From Verrucomicrobiota bacterium (GTDB lineage Bacteria > Verrucomicrobiota > Verrucomicrobiia > Verrucomicrobiales > DEV007): a DNA stretch of 6,776 nt. Location of the stretch: contig JAHDCN010000024.1 of NCBI GenBank assembly GCA_020629815.1, positions 13,193 through 19,968 on the forward strand, in the 5' to 3' direction. Position 1 is the stretch's first letter, and each line of letters begins with the position of its first letter. The notes below the pieces were generated by a model. That model made no database searches. It was not told where the DNA came from and was given only the letters and a program-made list of their open reading frames with translations. The position numbers were made by a program, and so were the translations under genes. Positions 6,529-6,776 of this stretch are shown here, in pieces.

Positions 6529-6776
6529 ATGACAACTCCGAAAAGCACTTCTGTGTACCGTCGTCGTGACTGGTACTTTCAGCGATCTCGTATGCGCGCA
6601 CAGCGCCAATGGTTTGACCAATTGTTTCGCAAACGAGGCGAGCGTCGGGCCGAGCAACGAGCACTGCAAATGGAGGCCCTCGAGCCCCGTGTCTTGTTTT
6701 CTGCAACGCCCGGGCCGGCTCCAGATCCTGCGGTTGATCCAGTTCCTACTGTAGATGTTAATACCAACCAGCCCGG
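6529..6776 (+). CDS. LEPR-XLL domain protein, 3'-partial (N-terminal 82 aa)
   Basis: The frame runs from ATG 6529 to the window end with no stop. An in-frame TAA at 6496-6498 and no earlier ATG, GTG or TTG fix this start. No Shine-Dalgarno sequence is visible upstream, which is common in PVC bacteria. Residues 1-50 are very basic, with 12 Arg and 2 Lys and aromatic pairs (WYF, WF). LEPRVLFSA follows at residues 51-59 (6679-6705), then a Pro/Asp-rich stretch (PGPAPDPAVDPVP). This is the N-terminal architecture of LEPR-XLL proteins, which are usually very long, repeat-rich and thought to be exported. The element may act as a sorting signal; that is not proven. The rest of the protein lies outside the window. 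It is independent of the upstream gene because of the terminator. Confidence 0.85.
   Translation, partial: MTTPKSTSVYRRRDWYFQRSRMRAQRQWFDQLFRKRGERRAEQRALQMEALEPRVLFSATPGPAPDPAVDPVPTVDVNTNQP

Noticed and set aside
6442..6706. Minus-strand open frames opposite the LEPR-XLL start
   Set aside because: They are antisense to a region whose + strand protein has a clear known motif, so they are shadows.

Overview
The window suggests a member of the PVC group, most likely Verrucomicrobiota or Planctomycetota. The main clue is at its 3' end: a partial gene whose protein has a very arginine-rich N-terminus followed by LEPRVLFSA. This matches the LEPR-XLL element, known near the N-terminus of very large surface or secreted proteins in these bacteria. 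Both genes use balanced codons, and neither resembles a phage or transposon gene. I see no RNA gene, CRISPR array or insertion sequence.

Layout: positions 1-6210 are one open frame on the + strand, the C-terminal 2069 residues of a giant, acidic extracellular protein. Its true start lies upstream, because the frame is open at the first base. The protein is a chain of eight visible modules of the DUF11 / fimbrial isopeptide D2 type. Seven of them begin with a Pro...Lys head, at 871, 1612, 2707, 3607, 4306, 4789 and 5230; the eighth is cut by the window edge. Modules 1-4 are large, with long inserts that include calcium-loop-like motifs. The last three are compact, and the last two are near-copies at protein level. 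After the array come an acidic stretch, an Ig-like domain and a C-terminal tail with no membrane anchor or LPXTG motif.

Positions 6211-6528 are intergenic. They hold a small hairpin, a very strong intrinsic terminator (perfect 13-bp stem plus T6), two TATAAT hexamers that may be promoter -10 boxes, and an imperfect dyad about 35 bases before the next gene.

Positions 6529-6776 are the start of a second gene, encoding a LEPR-XLL protein that runs off the window. The terminator implies that the two giant genes are transcribed separately. Together they look like a locus for large cell-surface or matrix proteins. No enzyme is encoded in the window, and a ligand or adhesion partner cannot be read from the sequence.
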